64,000 nt of DNA from Allostella sp. ATCC 35155 (GTDB taxonomy: Bacteria; Pseudomonadota; Alphaproteobacteria; ATCC43930; Allostellaceae): positions 3,716,001-3,780,000 of the forward strand of contig AP019701.1 of assembly GCA_006738865.1 (NCBI GenBank). The letters run 5' to 3'. Below, piece after piece: positions 52,196 to 61,903 of this stretch. Each line of letters starts with the position of its first letter. Position 1 is the stretch's first letter. The translations under genes and the position numbers were made by a program. Below the pieces are notes generated by a model. It did no database searches and was not told the DNA's origin. It worked only from the letters and a program-made list of their open reading frames with translations.

Positions 52196-53107
52196 TCAGC
52201 TGGCGCGGCGCTTGCGCAGCGAGTCGACGAACTGGATCAGCTCAACGACGGGGATGTAATCCTTGTGGGTGGTCGGCTTCCAGACCTGGGCCTGGCCGTC
52301 GGTCAGCTTCTTGAACGCCTCCGGATCCTTCTTCTCGACCGAGAAGTAGGCGTCGCGAACGGCCGCCTTGAGATCGTCCGGCAGGGACGAGAGATAGGCG
52401 ACCGGCGAGTTCACGATCTGGTCGGACTTGAAGATGATGCGGTAGTCGTCGTACTTCGCCATCGACTTGCGCTGCATGCGCATCAGGTTCGACTCTTTCT
52501 CGTCGTTCCACCAGTTGGCGGCAACGTCGACCGTGCCCTGCTGCAGCGCGATGATCGCGTTCTCGTGGCTGCCCGTGTAGACGACCCGGCCGAAGTAGGA
52601 GTCGGGATCGATCTTCATCTTGTCGAGCGCGAAGCGCGGCACGTTGTTGCCCGAGGTCGAGTTCGGGTCGACCAGGCCGAGGTTCTTGCCCTTCAGGTCC
52701 TGGATCGACTGATAGGGGCTGTCCTTCTTCACATAGAAGACCGAGAAGTAGCCGGTCGAGCCGTCGGCGTTCACCTGCATGGCGAACGGCTCGACCTTGG
52801 CGCCCGTGGCATAGGCGCGGGCATAGGAGGCCGGACCGTACTGGGCGATGTGGATGTTGCCCGCCTTCTGGCCCTCGATCACCGCCGCGTAGTCGTTGGC
52901 GATGCGCAGCGTGACCTTCACGCCCAATTCGCGGGCGAGGTACTGGGTGAACTTGGAATAGCGATCGGTCATGCCCGAGGCATTCTCGTCGGGCACGGCC
53001 GCAACGACGAGTTCGGGATACTTCGCCTTCCAGCCCTGCGCCTGGGCGCCGGTCGTGACGAGTGCGAGACCGGCGGCGAAGCCAGCGAGAACGGTGCGCC
53101 TCAGCAT
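52196..53107 (-). CDS. phnD: Phosphonate ABC transporter substrate-binding protein
   Basis: A 303-residue periplasmic protein with a signal peptide (about residues 1-23, ending GAQA). VAAVPDENASGMTDRYSKF, GLVDPNSTSGNNVP and VDVAANWWNDEKESN are PhnD marks, the second of which lines the phosphonate pocket. It lies between the ATPase and the permeases. The ligand may be a phosphonate, phosphite or phosphate ester. Confidence 0.95.
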   Translation of the reverse strand: MLRRTVLAGFAAGLALVTTGAQAQGWKAKYPELVVAAVPDENASGMTDRYSKFTQYLARELGVKVTLRIANDYAAVIEGQKAGNIHIAQYGPASYARAYATGAKVEPFAMQVNADGSTGYFSVFYVKKDSPYQSIQDLKGKNLGLVDPNSTSGNNVPRFALDKMKIDPDSYFGRVVYTGSHENAIIALQQGTVDVAANWWNDEKESNLMRMQRKSMAKYDDYRIIFKSDQIVNSPVAYLSSLPDDLKAAVRDAYFSVEKKDPEAFKKLTDGQAQVWKPTTHKDYIPVVELIQFVDSLRKRRAS

Positions 53108-53141
53108 GGGAAGTCTCCTGGTGGGACGAGGTGAAGTTCGG

Positions 53142-53939
53142 TCAGGCGGTGGCGGGAACGAGGCCGTCGGGCTCGAGGCCGGCCTCGCCGTCGAGCACCT
53201 CGGCGGCTTCGAGACCGTAGAGTTCGCGCGCGACCGACGGGGTCAGCGCCGCCGGCGCGTCGTCGAACACGACCCGCCCGGCGGCGATGCCGACCAGGCG
53301 GTCGCAGTAGCCGCGGGCGAGATCGAGCGAATGCAGGTTGACCAGCACGGTGATGCCGTAGTGGCGGTTGATGCGCTGGATCGCGTCCATGACGACGCGC
53401 GTGTTGCGCGGATCGAGCGAGGCCACCGGCTCGTCGGCGAGGAGGATGCGCGGCTCCTGGACGAGCGCGCGGGCGATGGCGACGCGCTGCTGCTGGCCAC
53501 CCGACAGGCTGTCGGCCCGTTGCGCGGCGATGGCGGCGATGTCGAACTGTTCGAGTGCGGACAGCGCGATGGCCTTGTCCTCGTCCGACCAGAGCCGGAG
53601 CAGGCCGCGGTGCAGCGGCACATGGTTCAGCCGCCCCATCAGGACGTTGGTGAGGACGTCGAGACGGCCGACCAGGTTGAACTGCTGGAAGACCATTGCG
53701 CAGGTCTGGCGCCAGCGCCGCAATTCGGCGCCGCGCAGCGCCGAGACTTCGCGCCCGTCATGGAGGATGCGGCCGGCGCTGGGATCGACGAGGCGATTGA
53801 TCATCCGCAGGAGCGTCGACTTGCCGGCGCCCGAGCGGCCGATCACCCCGACGAACTGCCCGTCCGGCACCTTGATCGAGGCGGCATTCACCGCCCAATG
53901 GTTGCCGAAGCGGCGACCGACCCCCTGCAGTTCGAGCAT
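53142..53939 (-). CDS. phnC: Phosphonate ABC transporter ATPase
   Basis: A 265-residue ATPase with Walker [30 protein letters not shown] (the PhnC-type Q-loop), signature [15 protein letters not shown] and Walker [14 protein letters not shown]. It is the first gene of phnCDEE. No C-P lyase gene (phnG-M) or phosphonatase gene is in the window, so the substrate is used by enzymes encoded elsewhere. Confidence 0.95.
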   Translation of the reverse strand: MLELQGVGRRFGNHWAVNAASIKVPDGQFVGVIGRSGAGKSTLLRMINRLVDPSAGRILHDGREVSALRGAELRRWRQTCAMVFQQFNLVGRLDVLTNVLMGRLNHVPLHRGLLRLWSDEDKAIALSALEQFDIAAIAAQRADSLSGGQQQRVAIARALVQEPRILLADEPVASLDPRNTRVVMDAIQRINRHYGITVLVNLHSLDLARGYCDRLVGIAAGRVVFDDAPAALTPSVARELYGLEAAEVLDGEAGLEPDGLVPATA

Positions 53940-54013
53940 GTTGCACCGCACAAGTTTCCGGGACGGCGGCAACTTGCCAGCATCGCGTGACGGTACGGTG
54001 ACCGATCGATGAT

Positions 54014-54033
54014 CCGACCGCGAAAGCGGTCGG
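54014..54033 (-). terminator. GC hairpin between sensor kinase and phnC
   Basis: A perfect eight-base-pair stem (54014-54021 with 54026-54033) around a four-base loop, GAAA on the plus strand and TTTC on the minus strand. It follows the hybrid-kinase stop by about 30 bases and precedes phnC, so it may end the phytochrome operon transcript. It has no T-run after it, so intrinsic termination is uncertain; a processed mRNA end is equally likely. Confidence 0.35.
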
Positions 54034-54064
54034 CCCTCAACCGTCCGGCCTTCGGTCCAGAAGC

Positions 54065-56455
54065 TCAGCCCAGGACGCGGGCGACCTTGGCTGCCAGTTC
54101 CGCGTCGCTGTAGGGCTTCGAGACAATGCGCTCCTCGCCGACATCGCCGAGCGCGCCGAGGTCGGCGAAGCCGGTGATGAACATGACGGGCGTGTCCGGC
54201 CGCAGCCGGCGGGCCTCGCGCGCCAGTTCGGCGCCGTTCATTCCGGGCATTGCATAGTCGAGCAGCAGCAGGTCGAACGCCTCGCCGTCGGCGAGGATGT
54301 CGAGCGCGCGGCCACCGCTGTCCGCCTCGACGACGCGATAGCCGAGTTCGCGCAGACGCGAGGCCGTGACTTCCCGCACTGCGGCATCGTCGTCGACGAG
54401 GAGGATCGACCGGCCGCGTCCGCCGCCCGCGGCCACCGGACCGGTGCTGCGAACCGCGGCCGCCGCGGCGGCTTCCCCCGCCCGCGGCAGATAGACCCGC
54501 ACCGTCGTCCCCTTGCCGGCGACGGTGTCGATGCCGACGCCGCCGCCGGACTGCTTGGCGAAGCCGAAGACCTGGGCGAGGCCCAGCCCCGAACCCTCGC
54601 CCACCTTCTTGGTGGTGAAGAAGGGCTCGAACGCCCGCTCCAGCACCTCCGGCGTCATGCCGGTGCCGGTATCGGCGACCGACAGCATGACGTACTCGCC
54701 GGGCCCTGGTTCCTCCGGACGCTGCGAGCGTTCGGCGAGCACGACGTTCGACGTCGCGATCGTCAGCCGCCCGCCGACGCGCATCGCATCCCGGGCGTTG
54801 ATCGCCAGGTTGAGGATGATCAGCTCGATCTGGGTCGGATCGACGAGGGCCGGCCAGAGATCGGGCGACAGCTCGCGACGGAGCTGGACGCTGCCGCCGA
54901 GCGAACTCTGCAGCAGGTCGCGCATCCCCTCGACCGTCTCGTTGAGATCGGTCGGCTTGGGCTCCAGGCGCTGGCGGCGCGAGAAGGAGAGGAGCTGGTC
55001 CGTCAGCTTGGCGCCCCGCTCGGCCGCCTGTCGCATGTGCCCGAGCCGGCGCAGCAGCGGCTCGGCCGGATCCCCCCGTTCGATCGCCCGCTCGGCGAAC
55101 CCGATATTGCCGAGGATGATCGTCAGCAGGTTGTTGAAGTCGTGCGCGACGCCCGATGTCAGCTGGCCCACGGCTTCCAGCCGCTGCATCTGGCGCAGCG
55201 TCGCCTCGATGCGCTCGCGCTCCTCGATCTGGGCCCGGAGCTCGCGGTTGGCGGCGGCAAGTTCGGCCGTCGCGTGCTTCTCCTCGGTGACATCGCGGCC
55301 GACGCCATAGACGAGGTCGTCGGCCGGCACGGCACTCCATGCGATCCAGCGATAGCTGCCGTCGCGGTGCCGATAGCGGTTCTCGAAGCGCTCGATCACG
55401 CCGTGCTCGCGCACCGCCGCCGCGACGACCTCGGCGACCGAGCGGTCCTCGGGATGGACGAGGTCGCCCAGCCGGCCGGCCATCAGCTCCTCTTCCGGCC
55501 ATCCGAGCACCTCCTGCCACGCCGGATTGAGCGCGACCGGGCTGGTGTCGAGGCGCTTGACCACCATCAGGTCGCGCGACAGCCGCCACGCCTGATCGCG
55601 CTCCTGCGTGCGCGCGGTGACCCGGGCCTCGAGATCCTCGTTGACCCGCCGCAGCGTCGCCTCGGTGCGCTTGCGTGCGGTCACGTCCTGGACGACGCCG
55701 ATGACGCGCGTGCAGACCCCGCCGTCGAAGAAGGCGCGGCCGTGCGTCGCAATCCAGCGTTCCGCTCCGATCGGACGGACGGTGCGATGCTCCTCCACGA
55801 CCTCGCCCGTCCCGTGCGGATCGGTCGCCGCGACGACCGCCTCCCGGAACGCCTCGCAGTCGTCGGGATGGCAGCCGGCGACGAAGGTCTCGAAGTCGAT
55901 CTCGCCCTCGCCGAGAATGCCGAAGAGCGTGCAGCAGCGGCGGTCGCAGGCCATGCGGCCCGTCGCAGGGTCGAGGTCCCAGAGGCCGAGCCGGGCGGCA
56001 TCGACCGCCAGCCGCAGCCCGACCTCGCTCGCCCGCAGCGCCTGCTCGGCCCGCCGCCGCTCGCTGCGCTCACGCGCCTCCATCAGCGCCCGGTCGACCG
56101 CCGCCGGCAGTCGATGCAGGTTGCGCTTCATGACGTAGTCCGTCGCGCCCTGCTTCAGGGCGTCGGTCGCGAACTCCTCGCCGACGACGCCCGAGACGAA
56201 GAGGAACGGGACGGTCGGCACCTGGACGCGGGCGATCGCCAGCGCCTGCAGCCCGTCGAACCCCGGCAGGAGATAGTCGGCCAGGATGATGTCGATGCCG
56301 CCCGCCGCGAGGGCCGCCTCGAATTCCGGCCGGTCGCCGGCTTGGACGAAGCGGTAGCCGCCGCCGGCAGCGGCGAGGTAGCTGCGCGCCAGCTCGGCGT
56401 CGATCTGGCTGTCCTCCAGGAGGAGAACGGTGACCTCGGACCGGTCCGGGGGCAC
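54065..56455 (-). CDS. Hybrid sensor histidine kinase (REC-PAS-PAS-HK-REC)
   Basis: A 796-residue cytoplasmic protein with no membrane helix. An N-terminal receiver (about residues 8-125; Asp60 in [12 protein letters not shown]) is followed by two PAS domains (about 145-265 and 300-395), a HisKA domain with [14 protein letters not shown], and an ATPase domain with [16 protein letters not shown] and [11 protein letters not shown]-terminal receiver has [12 protein letters not shown]. Receivers at both ends suggest a relay. GTG 56455 starts one base after the response-regulator stop, so it is in the phytochrome operon and may be its downstream partner. Confidence 0.92.
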   Translation of the reverse strand: MPPDRSEVTVLLLEDSQIDAELARSYLAAAGGGYRFVQAGDRPEFEAALAAGGIDIILADYLLPGFDGLQALAIARVQVPTVPFLFVSGVVGEEFATDALKQGATDYVMKRNLHRLPAAVDRALMEARERSERRRAEQALRASEVGLRLAVDAARLGLWDLDPATGRMACDRRCCTLFGILGEGEIDFETFVAGCHPDDCEAFREAVVAATDPHGTGEVVEEHRTVRPIGAERWIATHGRAFFDGGVCTRVIGVVQDVTARKRTEATLRRVNEDLEARVTARTQERDQAWRLSRDLMVVKRLDTSPVALNPAWQEVLGWPEEELMAGRLGDLVHPEDRSVAEVVAAAVREHGVIERFENRYRHRDGSYRWIAWSAVPADDLVYGVGRDVTEEKHATAELAAANRELRAQIEERERIEATLRQMQRLEAVGQLTSGVAHDFNNLLTIILGNIGFAERAIERGDPAEPLLRRLGHMRQAAERGAKLTDQLLSFSRRQRLEPKPTDLNETVEGMRDLLQSSLGGSVQLRRELSPDLWPALVDPTQIELIILNLAINARDAMRVGGRLTIATSNVVLAERSQRPEEPGPGEYVMLSVADTGTGMTPEVLERAFEPFFTTKKVGEGSGLGLAQVFGFAKQSGGGVGIDTVAGKGTTVRVYLPRAGEAAAAAAVRSTGPVAAGGGRGRSILLVDDDAAVREVTASRLRELGYRVVEADSGGRALDILADGEAFDLLLLDYAMPGMNGAELAREARRLRPDTPVMFITGFADLGALGDVGEERIVSKPYSDAELAAKVARVLG

Positions 56456-56456
56456 G

Positions 56457-56909
56457 TCAGCGACCGGCCTGGAGATAGGGCGGCGGCTCGTTCAGGATCG
56501 CCCAGAACATGCCGAGATCCTGGATCGCTTCGTGGAACTCGTTGAAGTTGACCGGCTTCACGACGAAGGCGTTGACGCCAAGTTCGTAGCTGCGGACGAG
56601 GTCGCGCTCCTCGCGCGAGGAGGTCAGCATAACGACCGGAATCTGCCGCCGCTGCGGATCCTGCTTCACCTGCTCCAGCACCTCGAGCCCGTCGATCTTC
56701 GGCAGCTTCAGGTCGAGCAGCACGACCGCCGGATCACCCGGCTGGCGATCGGAAAAGCCGTTGCGGCAGTGCAGATAGTCCAGCGCCTCGGCACCATCGC
56801 GGGCGATGACGATCTCGTTGGCGAGATTGCATTTCGCGAGCGCGGCGAGGGTCAATTCGAGATCGCGCGGATTGTCCTCGACCAGAAGAATTGGTCTCAG
56901 GTCCGTCAA
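56457..56909 (-). CDS. Rcp1-like single-domain response regulator
   Basis: A 150-residue receiver. ILLVEDNPRDLELTLAAL starts it, the phosphoacceptor Asp is in VVLLDLKLPKIDG, and the later VMLTSS and VVKPVNF hold the Thr and Lys. The extended form with DYLHCRNGFSDRQP between strands is typical of Rcp1-type regulators that partner with phytochromes. TTG 56909 is chosen since AGGAGG stands six bases upstream. It has no output domain, so it signals by phosphotransfer or protein contact, probably to the next kinase gene. Confidence 0.9.
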   Translation of the reverse strand: MTDLRPILLVEDNPRDLELTLAALAKCNLANEIVIARDGAEALDYLHCRNGFSDRQPGDPAVVLLDLKLPKIDGLEVLEQVKQDPQRRQIPVVMLTSSREERDLVRSYELGVNAFVVKPVNFNEFHEAIQDLGMFWAILNEPPPYLQAGR

Positions 56910-56919
56910 TGCGGTCCTC

Positions 56920-59091
56920 CTATCGATGCCTCGGAAGCGCGAAGCAGAACGTCGCACCCACCCCCAATGTTCCATCGGCGTCGATCCGGCCGCCATGGCG
57001 TTCGATGATCCGCTTCGACAGGGCGAGGCCGATACCGGTTCCCTCGAACTCCTCCGCGCGATGCAGGCGCTGGAACACGCCGAACAGCTTGCCGACATAG
57101 GCCATGTCGAACCCGACGCCGTTGTCGGACACCTTGTACTCGGTCTCGCGTTCGTCCGCGCGTCCCGCAATGGTGATGACGGCGGGGTTGCGGTCGCGGG
57201 TGTACTTGACCGCGTTTCCGACCAGGTTGAGCAGCACCTGGCGCAGCAGACCCGCATCGCCCCAGGCGGCCGGCAGGCGGCCGATGCGCCATTCGATGTC
57301 GCGGCCGGGATGCTCGTGCTCGACCGCGCGCCGCACCTCGGCGACCAGCTTGTCCATGTCGATGCGGGCGGCGTGAAGGCTGGTGCGCCCGAGATGCGAG
57401 AAGCGCAGCAGATCGTCGACCAGGCGGCCGGCCGCCATGGCGGCATCGACGATGCTGGCGAGATAGTGCTGCGACTTCTCGTCGAGCGCCGTCTCGCGCT
57501 GGCGCAGCAGTTCGGCATAGCCGACGATGTGGCGGAACGGCGCCCGCAGGTCGTGGGACACCGAGTAGGAGAAGGACTCCAGCTCCTTGTTGGTGCGTTG
57601 CAGTTCCTCGGTCAGGGCGGCCCGCTCCTCGGCCCGGCGCAGCACGAAATCGACGATCGCGTTGCGGAAGTCGCGGGCGCTCTCGATCTCCGCGTCCATC
57701 CAAGGGATCGCACAGCCGCGGACCTGTTCCTTCCATTGCGCGAAGGACCGGCGCGGGTGGATGCGCCCGTCGCTGCCGGGCTCCTCCTTCGAGCGCTCTC
57801 CGGCCCAGCGCACGGTCTCGACCACCTCCGGCCGGAACCAGAAGATCGCATCGTCGTGCAGGCCGGATATCGCAGCCACGATGACGCCGCTGCCGTTCTC
57901 GGCATACTGGCCCGCCTCGGGCAGCTGGGTGGAGAGGCAGCTGGTTGCGAAGATCGGATCCTCGCGGCCCTGGCGGAGCCAGGCGCCGAGCCGCCGGATC
58001 GCGTCCGCGGGCGGCACGCGCCCGACCGAGGTCACCTCGCCGTCGAGCAGGATCGCCGCGCCCTCGGCGCCGGTCAGCGCCATCCATAGCCCGGGATGGG
58101 CGATCAGTCCTTCCGCCAGACCCTCGACCCGGGCCAGCGGAACCAGCAGCCCGCTCTCGATGCGCTTCAAGGCGATGCGGCGCTGCGACTGGGCGCTGCG
58201 CACGCGCGCACCGATCTGTTGCGACACGACGCGCCCCAGGAACTCGCAGGTTGCGCGGACCCGCGGATCGACCCGGCGCGGCGCGCCATGGTGGCAGGAC
58301 ACCAGCCCCCAGAGCCGGCCGTCCACCACCAGCGACACGGACATCGACGACCAGGTGCCCATGTTGCGCATGTATTCGAGATGGATCGGCGAGACGCTGC
58401 GCAACCCGCAGCCGCCGAGATCAAGCGGCCGGCCATCGAGCGGGCTGAGGGCCGGCTCGATCGGAACCGGGCTGTAGCCGGCGTCGGGGATAATGCGCAG
58501 CCGGTTGACCCGGTAGAGTTCGCGCGCCTGCGCCGGGATGTCGGAGGCGGGAAAGCGGAGGTCGAGATAGGAGGGCAGCGTGCCGTCGCCATCCTCGGCG
58601 ATCACCGTGCCGTGGCCATCGGCATCGAAGCGATAGGCCAGAACCCGGTGAAAGCCGGTCAGCACCCGCACCTCTGCGGCGGCCGCGGCCGCGATCTCGG
58701 CGACGGTGTCGATATCCTCGACCCGGTCGAGGAAACGGCGAAGCTGGCGCTGGGCGGCGTCGGCGCCGCCGCCGGCCTCCTCCAGTTCGAGGATCAGCCC
58801 CTGCGCCGTGCGTTGGCCGGTCAGCAACAGGGCTCGGCCGTCGTCTGCGATCGTGAGGTAGCCGTCGACCGGCTGCAGACCTGTCGCGGCCGCCAGCCGC
58901 GCGGCCCAGATCTGCGCCCCGCCGCCGAGGAAGGTCGCCGCGTTCGCGCTCGCCTGGAGCAGGTGGCCGGAATCGGGATCGAGGACGAGAAGCGCGCCGT
59001 GCGGCTGGATGCTGCCCGGGATCCGGATCGGCTCCCCGGCGCAGAGGTCGAGATCGGCGGCGGTCACCGGCAGCCCGCCGCGTCGTTCCAT
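56920..59091 (-). CDS. bphP: Bacteriophytochrome histidine kinase
   Basis: A 723-residue red/far-red photoreceptor: PAS (about residues 15-110), GAF (about 130-300), PHY (about 310-490) and a histidine kinase (about 500-720). The chromophore Cys is Cys17, before AGEPIRIPGSIQPHG, as in biliverdin-binding phytochromes. GAF has FPASDIPAQARELY with the conserved Asp and SPIHLEYMRNMG with the conserved His; PHY has HPRRSF, the tongue motif. The kinase has SHDLRAPFRHIVGY and the N box NLVGNAVKYT. No heme oxygenase gene is in the window. It leads the operon with the regulator and the hybrid kinase. Confidence 0.96.
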   Translation of the reverse strand: MERRGGLPVTAADLDLCAGEPIRIPGSIQPHGALLVLDPDSGHLLQASANAATFLGGGAQIWAARLAAATGLQPVDGYLTIADDGRALLLTGQRTAQGLILELEEAGGGADAAQRQLRRFLDRVEDIDTVAEIAAAAAAEVRVLTGFHRVLAYRFDADGHGTVIAEDGDGTLPSYLDLRFPASDIPAQARELYRVNRLRIIPDAGYSPVPIEPALSPLDGRPLDLGGCGLRSVSPIHLEYMRNMGTWSSMSVSLVVDGRLWGLVSCHHGAPRRVDPRVRATCEFLGRVVSQQIGARVRSAQSQRRIALKRIESGLLVPLARVEGLAEGLIAHPGLWMALTGAEGAAILLDGEVTSVGRVPPADAIRRLGAWLRQGREDPIFATSCLSTQLPEAGQYAENGSGVIVAAISGLHDDAIFWFRPEVVETVRWAGERSKEEPGSDGRIHPRRSFAQWKEQVRGCAIPWMDAEIESARDFRNAIVDFVLRRAEERAALTEELQRTNKELESFSYSVSHDLRAPFRHIVGYAELLRQRETALDEKSQHYLASIVDAAMAAGRLVDDLLRFSHLGRTSLHAARIDMDKLVAEVRRAVEHEHPGRDIEWRIGRLPAAWGDAGLLRQVLLNLVGNAVKYTRDRNPAVITIAGRADERETEYKVSDNGVGFDMAYVGKLFGVFQRLHRAEEFEGTGIGLALSKRIIERHGGRIDADGTLGVGATFCFALPRHR

Positions 59092-59240
59092 GTCGTCATC
59101 GCCCCCGTCTCCGCGGCAAGCGTCGGCGGTCGAAGCATTCGACCGCGCCACCGGTCGCCGACGCTGCGGCCGGCGAACGGCGGCAAGGTCACCCGGAACG
59201 CGCCGGACCGGAACTGGTTCCCTGCCCGGCCGCGGACCTT

Positions 59241-60023
59241 TCAGGCGAGGCCGGACACGAACTTCGCGCGCTCGGCGGCGGCGGCCATCAGCAGCGACAG
59301 GTCGTTCCCCGACAGCACCATGCGCGCGCCCATGCCGATATAGCGGCGCATCGGCTCCTCGACATAGACGCCGCCCATGCCGGCCCACTTGCCGTGCTTG
59401 CGGCAGGCGGCGATCACCGTCTCGTACGCCGCGACGACATCCGGGTGCTGGAGCTGCCCGGGGATGCCCATCTCCATGGTGAGGTCGCTGGTGCCGATGA
59501 GGAGCACGTCGATGCCCGGCACCGCGGCGATGGCGTCCGCGTTGGCGATCGCCGTCGGCGTCTCCAGCATGACGACGACCAGCAGCGCACGGTTGAACAG
59601 CGCGGCCGCCTCGCCCCCCGGCAGCGACCGGAAGTCGAGCTGCGGCATGGCGCCGGCGACGGAGCGATGGCCCTGCGGCGGGTAGCGCAGGCGGTCCGCG
59701 ACGACGCGGGCCTCGTCGGCCGTGTCGACATGCGGGATGACGATGCCCATGGCACCGCCGTCCAGCGCCCGCGTCGCCATGTCGTACTGGCCGTAGGGCA
59801 CGCGGACGATCGGCGCGATGCCGGCACCGTTGGCGGCGACGGAGATCTGGACCGCCATGTCGAGCGTCATCGAGTTGTGCTCGAGGTCGATGAAGAGCCA
59901 GTCGAAGCCGGCGGTCTTCATGGCGGCGGCGATGTCGACCGTGCGCGCCTGCCGCAGCCCGATGCCGGCCGCGACCTTGCCTTCCTCCAGGCGCTTGCGC
60001 GCCGCGTTGACGATTTCGACCAT
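59241..60023 (-). CDS. HpcH/HpaI-family aldolase
   Basis: A 260-residue class II aldolase. GFDWLFIDLEHNSM has the catalytic His and a Glu, VVMLETPTAIAN the metal-binding Glu, and LLIGTSDLTMEMGIPGQ the metal Asp. The family cleaves 4-hydroxy-2-oxo acids to pyruvate (or a ketoacid) and an aldehyde. ATG 60023 has GGAGG about eleven bases upstream. It lies after the Pot-type ABC operon on the same strand (about 210 bases away), so the transported compound might feed this enzyme, but that is inference. Confidence 0.9.
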   Translation of the reverse strand: MVEIVNAARKRLEEGKVAAGIGLRQARTVDIAAAMKTAGFDWLFIDLEHNSMTLDMAVQISVAANGAGIAPIVRVPYGQYDMATRALDGGAMGIVIPHVDTADEARVVADRLRYPPQGHRSVAGAMPQLDFRSLPGGEAAALFNRALLVVVMLETPTAIANADAIAAVPGIDVLLIGTSDLTMEMGIPGQLQHPDVVAAYETVIAACRKHGKWAGMGGVYVEEPMRRYIGMGARMVLSGNDLSLLMAAAAERAKFVSGLA

Positions 60024-60231
60024 GTCCGGGATTTCCTCCTGCTTGTCGGGCGCCAGGGCCACCCCCCTGTCTAGATCGCAATGGCGCGGGGTCCAACCCC
60101 CCGGCACCGATCCGTCGCTCTGGCGCGCTGGAATCCGGTCCACGCGGCGGATCGCCAGGTACGCGGCCGCACGGCAGGCGGAAGGGGATGTCGCCGCCGC
60201 GCTCGATGCGCAAATACGGCGGTCGGTTCGC

Positions 60232-61044
60232 CTATGCGGCCGGACGCCGGCGCTCCTCGGCGGAGACGAAGAGTTCCAGGCCGATCACCCGGTCGAGGAG
60301 GAAGACGATGATCATGGTGAAGACGACGAGCGCGGCGGAGATGGCGGCGATCACCGGGCTGCCGCTGTCCTGGATGGCCGAGAAGATCTTGACCGGCAGC
60401 GTCGAGAGATCGGGGCCGACCAGGAACAGGCTGACCGTCACCTCGTCGAAGGAGATGATGAAGGTGAAGAGCAGCGCAGTCACCATGCCGGGCCGCAGCA
60501 GCGGCAGCGTCACCTTGCGGAAGGTGTAGAAGGGCGGCGCGCCCAGCGACATCGCGGCCTCCTCGACCGCGAGGTCGTGCTTGCGCATCGCCGCCACGAT
60601 CGGCCGCCAGGCGTAGGGGATGGTCAGGATGAAGTGGCCGAGCAGCAGCCCGAGGAATTCCCCGGTCCAGCCGAAGATGCCGACCAGCCCCAGCATGATG
60701 ACGCCCAGAGCCGCGTGCGGGAAGATGAGCGGCAGCAGGACCAGCGTCTCCAGCCCCTGGGTCATCGGCAGCCGCTGCCGGGTGATCGCCAGCGCCCCGA
60801 GAAAGGTGACGGTGGTGGAGAGCAGGGCCGCGAGCGCCGCGATGCCGGCGCTGATCGCCATGGTGGCCAGCCAGTCGGCGCTGCCGAGGAACTCCGCATA
60901 CCAGCGCAGCGACAGTTCGCCCGGCGGAAAGCCGATATAGCCCGCCTTGGTGAAGGACGAGAGCACGACGATGAGGATGGGCGCCGGCAGGAACAGCAGC
61001 ACGGCGGCGACCAGCGTGCGGTGGGCGATGCTCCAGGCCTTCAT
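60232..61044 (-). CDS. ABC transporter permease (PotC-like)
   Basis: A 270-residue inner-membrane permease with six helices and the EAA loop EEAAMSLGAPPFYTFRKVTLP. FIISFDEVTVSLFL is the usual PotC/YdcV mark near the C-terminus. The start overlaps the PotB-like stop by four bases. With its neighbours it imports a polyamine or related cation; the actual ligand is not clear. Confidence 0.91.
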   Translation of the reverse strand: MKAWSIAHRTLVAAVLLFLPAPILIVVLSSFTKAGYIGFPPGELSLRWYAEFLGSADWLATMAISAGIAALAALLSTTVTFLGALAITRQRLPMTQGLETLVLLPLIFPHAALGVIMLGLVGIFGWTGEFLGLLLGHFILTIPYAWRPIVAAMRKHDLAVEEAAMSLGAPPFYTFRKVTLPLLRPGMVTALLFTFIISFDEVTVSLFLVGPDLSTLPVKIFSAIQDSGSPVIAAISAALVVFTMIIVFLLDRVIGLELFVSAEERRRPAA

Positions 61045-61874
61045 GCCGCACCCTTGAGGTTGCGGGAGACGCGCCGCTCCAGCCACTGCAGCGGCAGGAC
61101 GACGACGAAGGCGGTGACCGTCAGGATGACCGCGATGGTGGCCGCCTTGGGGAAGTCGAAGAGCTGGAACATCTCCTGGTAGATCTGGGTGCCGAGCATC
61201 CGGTCGCGCAGGCCGCCCAACAGCAGCGGCGTGATGATGGCGCCGGTCGACATGAGATAGACCAGCATGACGCCGGAGATGACGCCCGGCAGCGACAGCG
61301 GCAGGACGACCCGCCAGAAGGTCTCCACCGGCCCCGCCCCCAGGCTCATGCTCGCCTCTTCCAGCTGGCGCTCGAGCTGCAGGAAGACCGCGAGGATCGC
61401 CAGGATCATGAACGGGCAGAAGACGTGGACGAGGCCGATCACGACGCCCGTGGTGTTGAACAGCATGCGCACGGGAGCGTCGATCACGCCGAGCCAGCCG
61501 AGGAACTCGTTGAGCAGGCCGCGGTTGCCGAGAATGACGATCCAGCCATAGGTGCGGACGACGACGCTGACCAGCCACGGCAGCATGATCAGCACCAGCA
61601 GCCAGTCCTTGCGCCCGCGATAGCGGGCGACGAAATAGGCGACCGGATAGCTGATGAAGAGGCTGACCACCGTCGTCAGCGCCGCCACCCACAGGGTGCG
61701 GAAGAGGACGTCGATATAGTCCGGGCGCGCGAAGAACTGGCGGTAGCGGTCGAGGCCGAACCCCTCCGGCCCGGCGAAGGACGACCAGACCAGTTCACCC
61801 AGGCCGAAGAGGAAGAGGCCGAGCACGGCCAGGAGGGGCAGTGGCAACAGCCACGCCCAACGCCCGAGACGCAT
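61041..61874 (-). CDS. ABC transporter permease (PotB-like)
   Basis: A 277-residue permease. Its EAA loop is EEASMSLGAGPVETFWRVVLP, and SYPVAYFVAR and VVRTYGWIVIL are typical of PotB/YdcU-type permeases. It pairs with the following permease. The binding protein gene lies 29 bases upstream. Confidence 0.91.
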   Translation of the reverse strand: MRLGRWAWLLPLPLLAVLGLFLFGLGELVWSSFAGPEGFGLDRYRQFFARPDYIDVLFRTLWVAALTTVVSLFISYPVAYFVARYRGRKDWLLVLIMLPWLVSVVVRTYGWIVILGNRGLLNEFLGWLGVIDAPVRMLFNTTGVVIGLVHVFCPFMILAILAVFLQLERQLEEASMSLGAGPVETFWRVVLPLSLPGVISGVMLVYLMSTGAIITPLLLGGLRDRMLGTQIYQEMFQLFDFPKAATIAVILTVTAFVVVLPLQWLERRVSRNLKGAA

Positions 61875-61903
61875 CGGCCCCTACCCTTTCCCGGTCCTGC
61901 GGC

